From Oxalobacteraceae bacterium UBA5157 (lineage in GTDB: Bacteria > Pseudomonadota > Gammaproteobacteria > Burkholderiales > Burkholderiaceae_D), in the NCBI GenBank assembly GCA_002415335.1, contig DHXL01000146.1, positions 10,041 to 23,407 of the forward strand: 13,367 bases of DNA, in the 5' to 3' direction. Of this stretch, positions 12,948-13,367 are shown piece after piece (positions within the stretch are counted from its first letter, which is position 1; each line of letters opens with the position of its first letter). The position numbers and the translations under genes are program-made. The notes beneath the pieces were generated by a model. It was not told where the DNA came from, did not search any database, and worked only from the letters and a program-made list of their open reading frames with translations.

Positions 12948-13367
12948 TTAGCCGACCACGCTTTCATCCTTGAGCACACCGCGCTTGATTTGATCGAGCT
13001 CGATCGACTCGAACAGCGCGCGGAAATTACCTTCGCCAAAGCCCTGGTCGCCCTTGCGCTGAATGATTTCAAAGAAGATCGGACCGATCACCGTTTGCGT
13101 GAAAATCTGCAGCAGCAATTCGCGCTGGGCCGCGTTGCTGCTGCCGTCGAGCAGGATGCGCAAGCGACGCAATTCATCCAGATTTTCACCGTGTGCGGGC
13201 AGGCGCCGGTCGACCAGATCATAGTAAGTATCGATGGTGTCCTGGAACACCACCTGCCGCGCCTTCATGCGTTCGACCGTACCGTAGATGTCGTCGGTGC
13301 CGAGCGCGATATGCTGGATCCCTTCGCCGTGATACAGCGCGAGGTACTCGGCGATCTGCGATTTGTC
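12948..13367 (-). CDS. hppD: 4-hydroxyphenylpyruvate dioxygenase (3' part; cut by right window edge)
   Basis: The last 139 residues are visible; the frame is open to the window edge and the true start lies outside. The enzyme turns 4-hydroxyphenylpyruvate into homogentisate. Two of the three Fe(II) ligands can be seen: the His in GEGIQHIALGTDDI and the Glu in GPIFFEIIQRKG. Also present are DTYYDLVDRR, RILLDG, LLLQIFTQTVIGP and the C-terminal GFGEGNFRALFESIELDQIKRGVL, all typical of the dioxygenase C-terminal barrel. The first metal ligand should lie in the missing part. The stop TAA (12950-12948) is followed after one base by the phhA ATG, so the two genes form an operon that acts on sequential steps of phenylalanine breakdown. 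Confidence 0.96.
   Translation of the reverse strand, partial: DKSQIAEYLALYHGEGIQHIALGTDDIYGTVERMKARQVVFQDTIDTYYDLVDRRLPAHGENLDELRRLRILLDGSSNAAQRELLLQIFTQTVIGPIFFEIIQRKGDQGFGEGNFRALFESIELDQIKRGVLKDESVVG

Overview
This window looks like chromosomal DNA from a GC-rich betaproteobacterium. The PhaM-type PHA granule protein, the single-chain fused indolepyruvate:ferredoxin oxidoreductase and the tandem DUF3108 genes suggest Burkholderiales, possibly an Oxalobacteraceae-like genus. That placement is inference from gene content only. I see no tRNA, rRNA, CRISPR array, insertion sequence or phage gene, and the coding density is that of an ordinary chromosome.

Layout from left to right. (1) The 5' part of phaM (minus strand, cut by the left edge) lies divergent from a plus-strand run of two tandem DUF3108 envelope proteins and queC (queuosine/7-deazaguanine synthesis). 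The first DUF3108 protein has a TonB-like membrane anchor and the second a cleavable signal peptide. (2) A minus-strand group, in order of transcription, comprises a universal stress protein, an AI-2E/PerM family membrane protein and an exported SagB-type nitroreductase. The last two genes overlap by 38 bases. (3) Across a 389-base AT-richer divergent spacer lies a plus-strand pair: a metallophosphoesterase and, one base later, a Ser/Thr protein kinase fused to a C-terminal universal stress (USP) domain. (4) Convergent with that pair is an aromatic amino acid catabolism block on the minus strand: hppD (cut by the right edge), phhA (one base after the hppD stop) and, after a 204-base leader rich in inverted repeats, a 1197-residue fused indolepyruvate ferredoxin oxidoreductase.

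How the genes may work together. hppD and phhA form the phenylalanine to tyrosine to homogentisate route. The ferredoxin oxidoreductase can take the same aryl-pyruvates to aryl-acetyl-CoA, so the block encodes two competing fates for the same 2-oxo acids. The most system-like candidate is the centre of the window. A kinase-USP fusion is coupled to a phosphoesterase and faces a standalone usp, a transporter-like protein and a nitroreductase across one shared regulatory spacer. That spacer holds a perfect 7-bp dyad. I read this as a possible stress-signalling island. The sequence supports the architecture but not the function.
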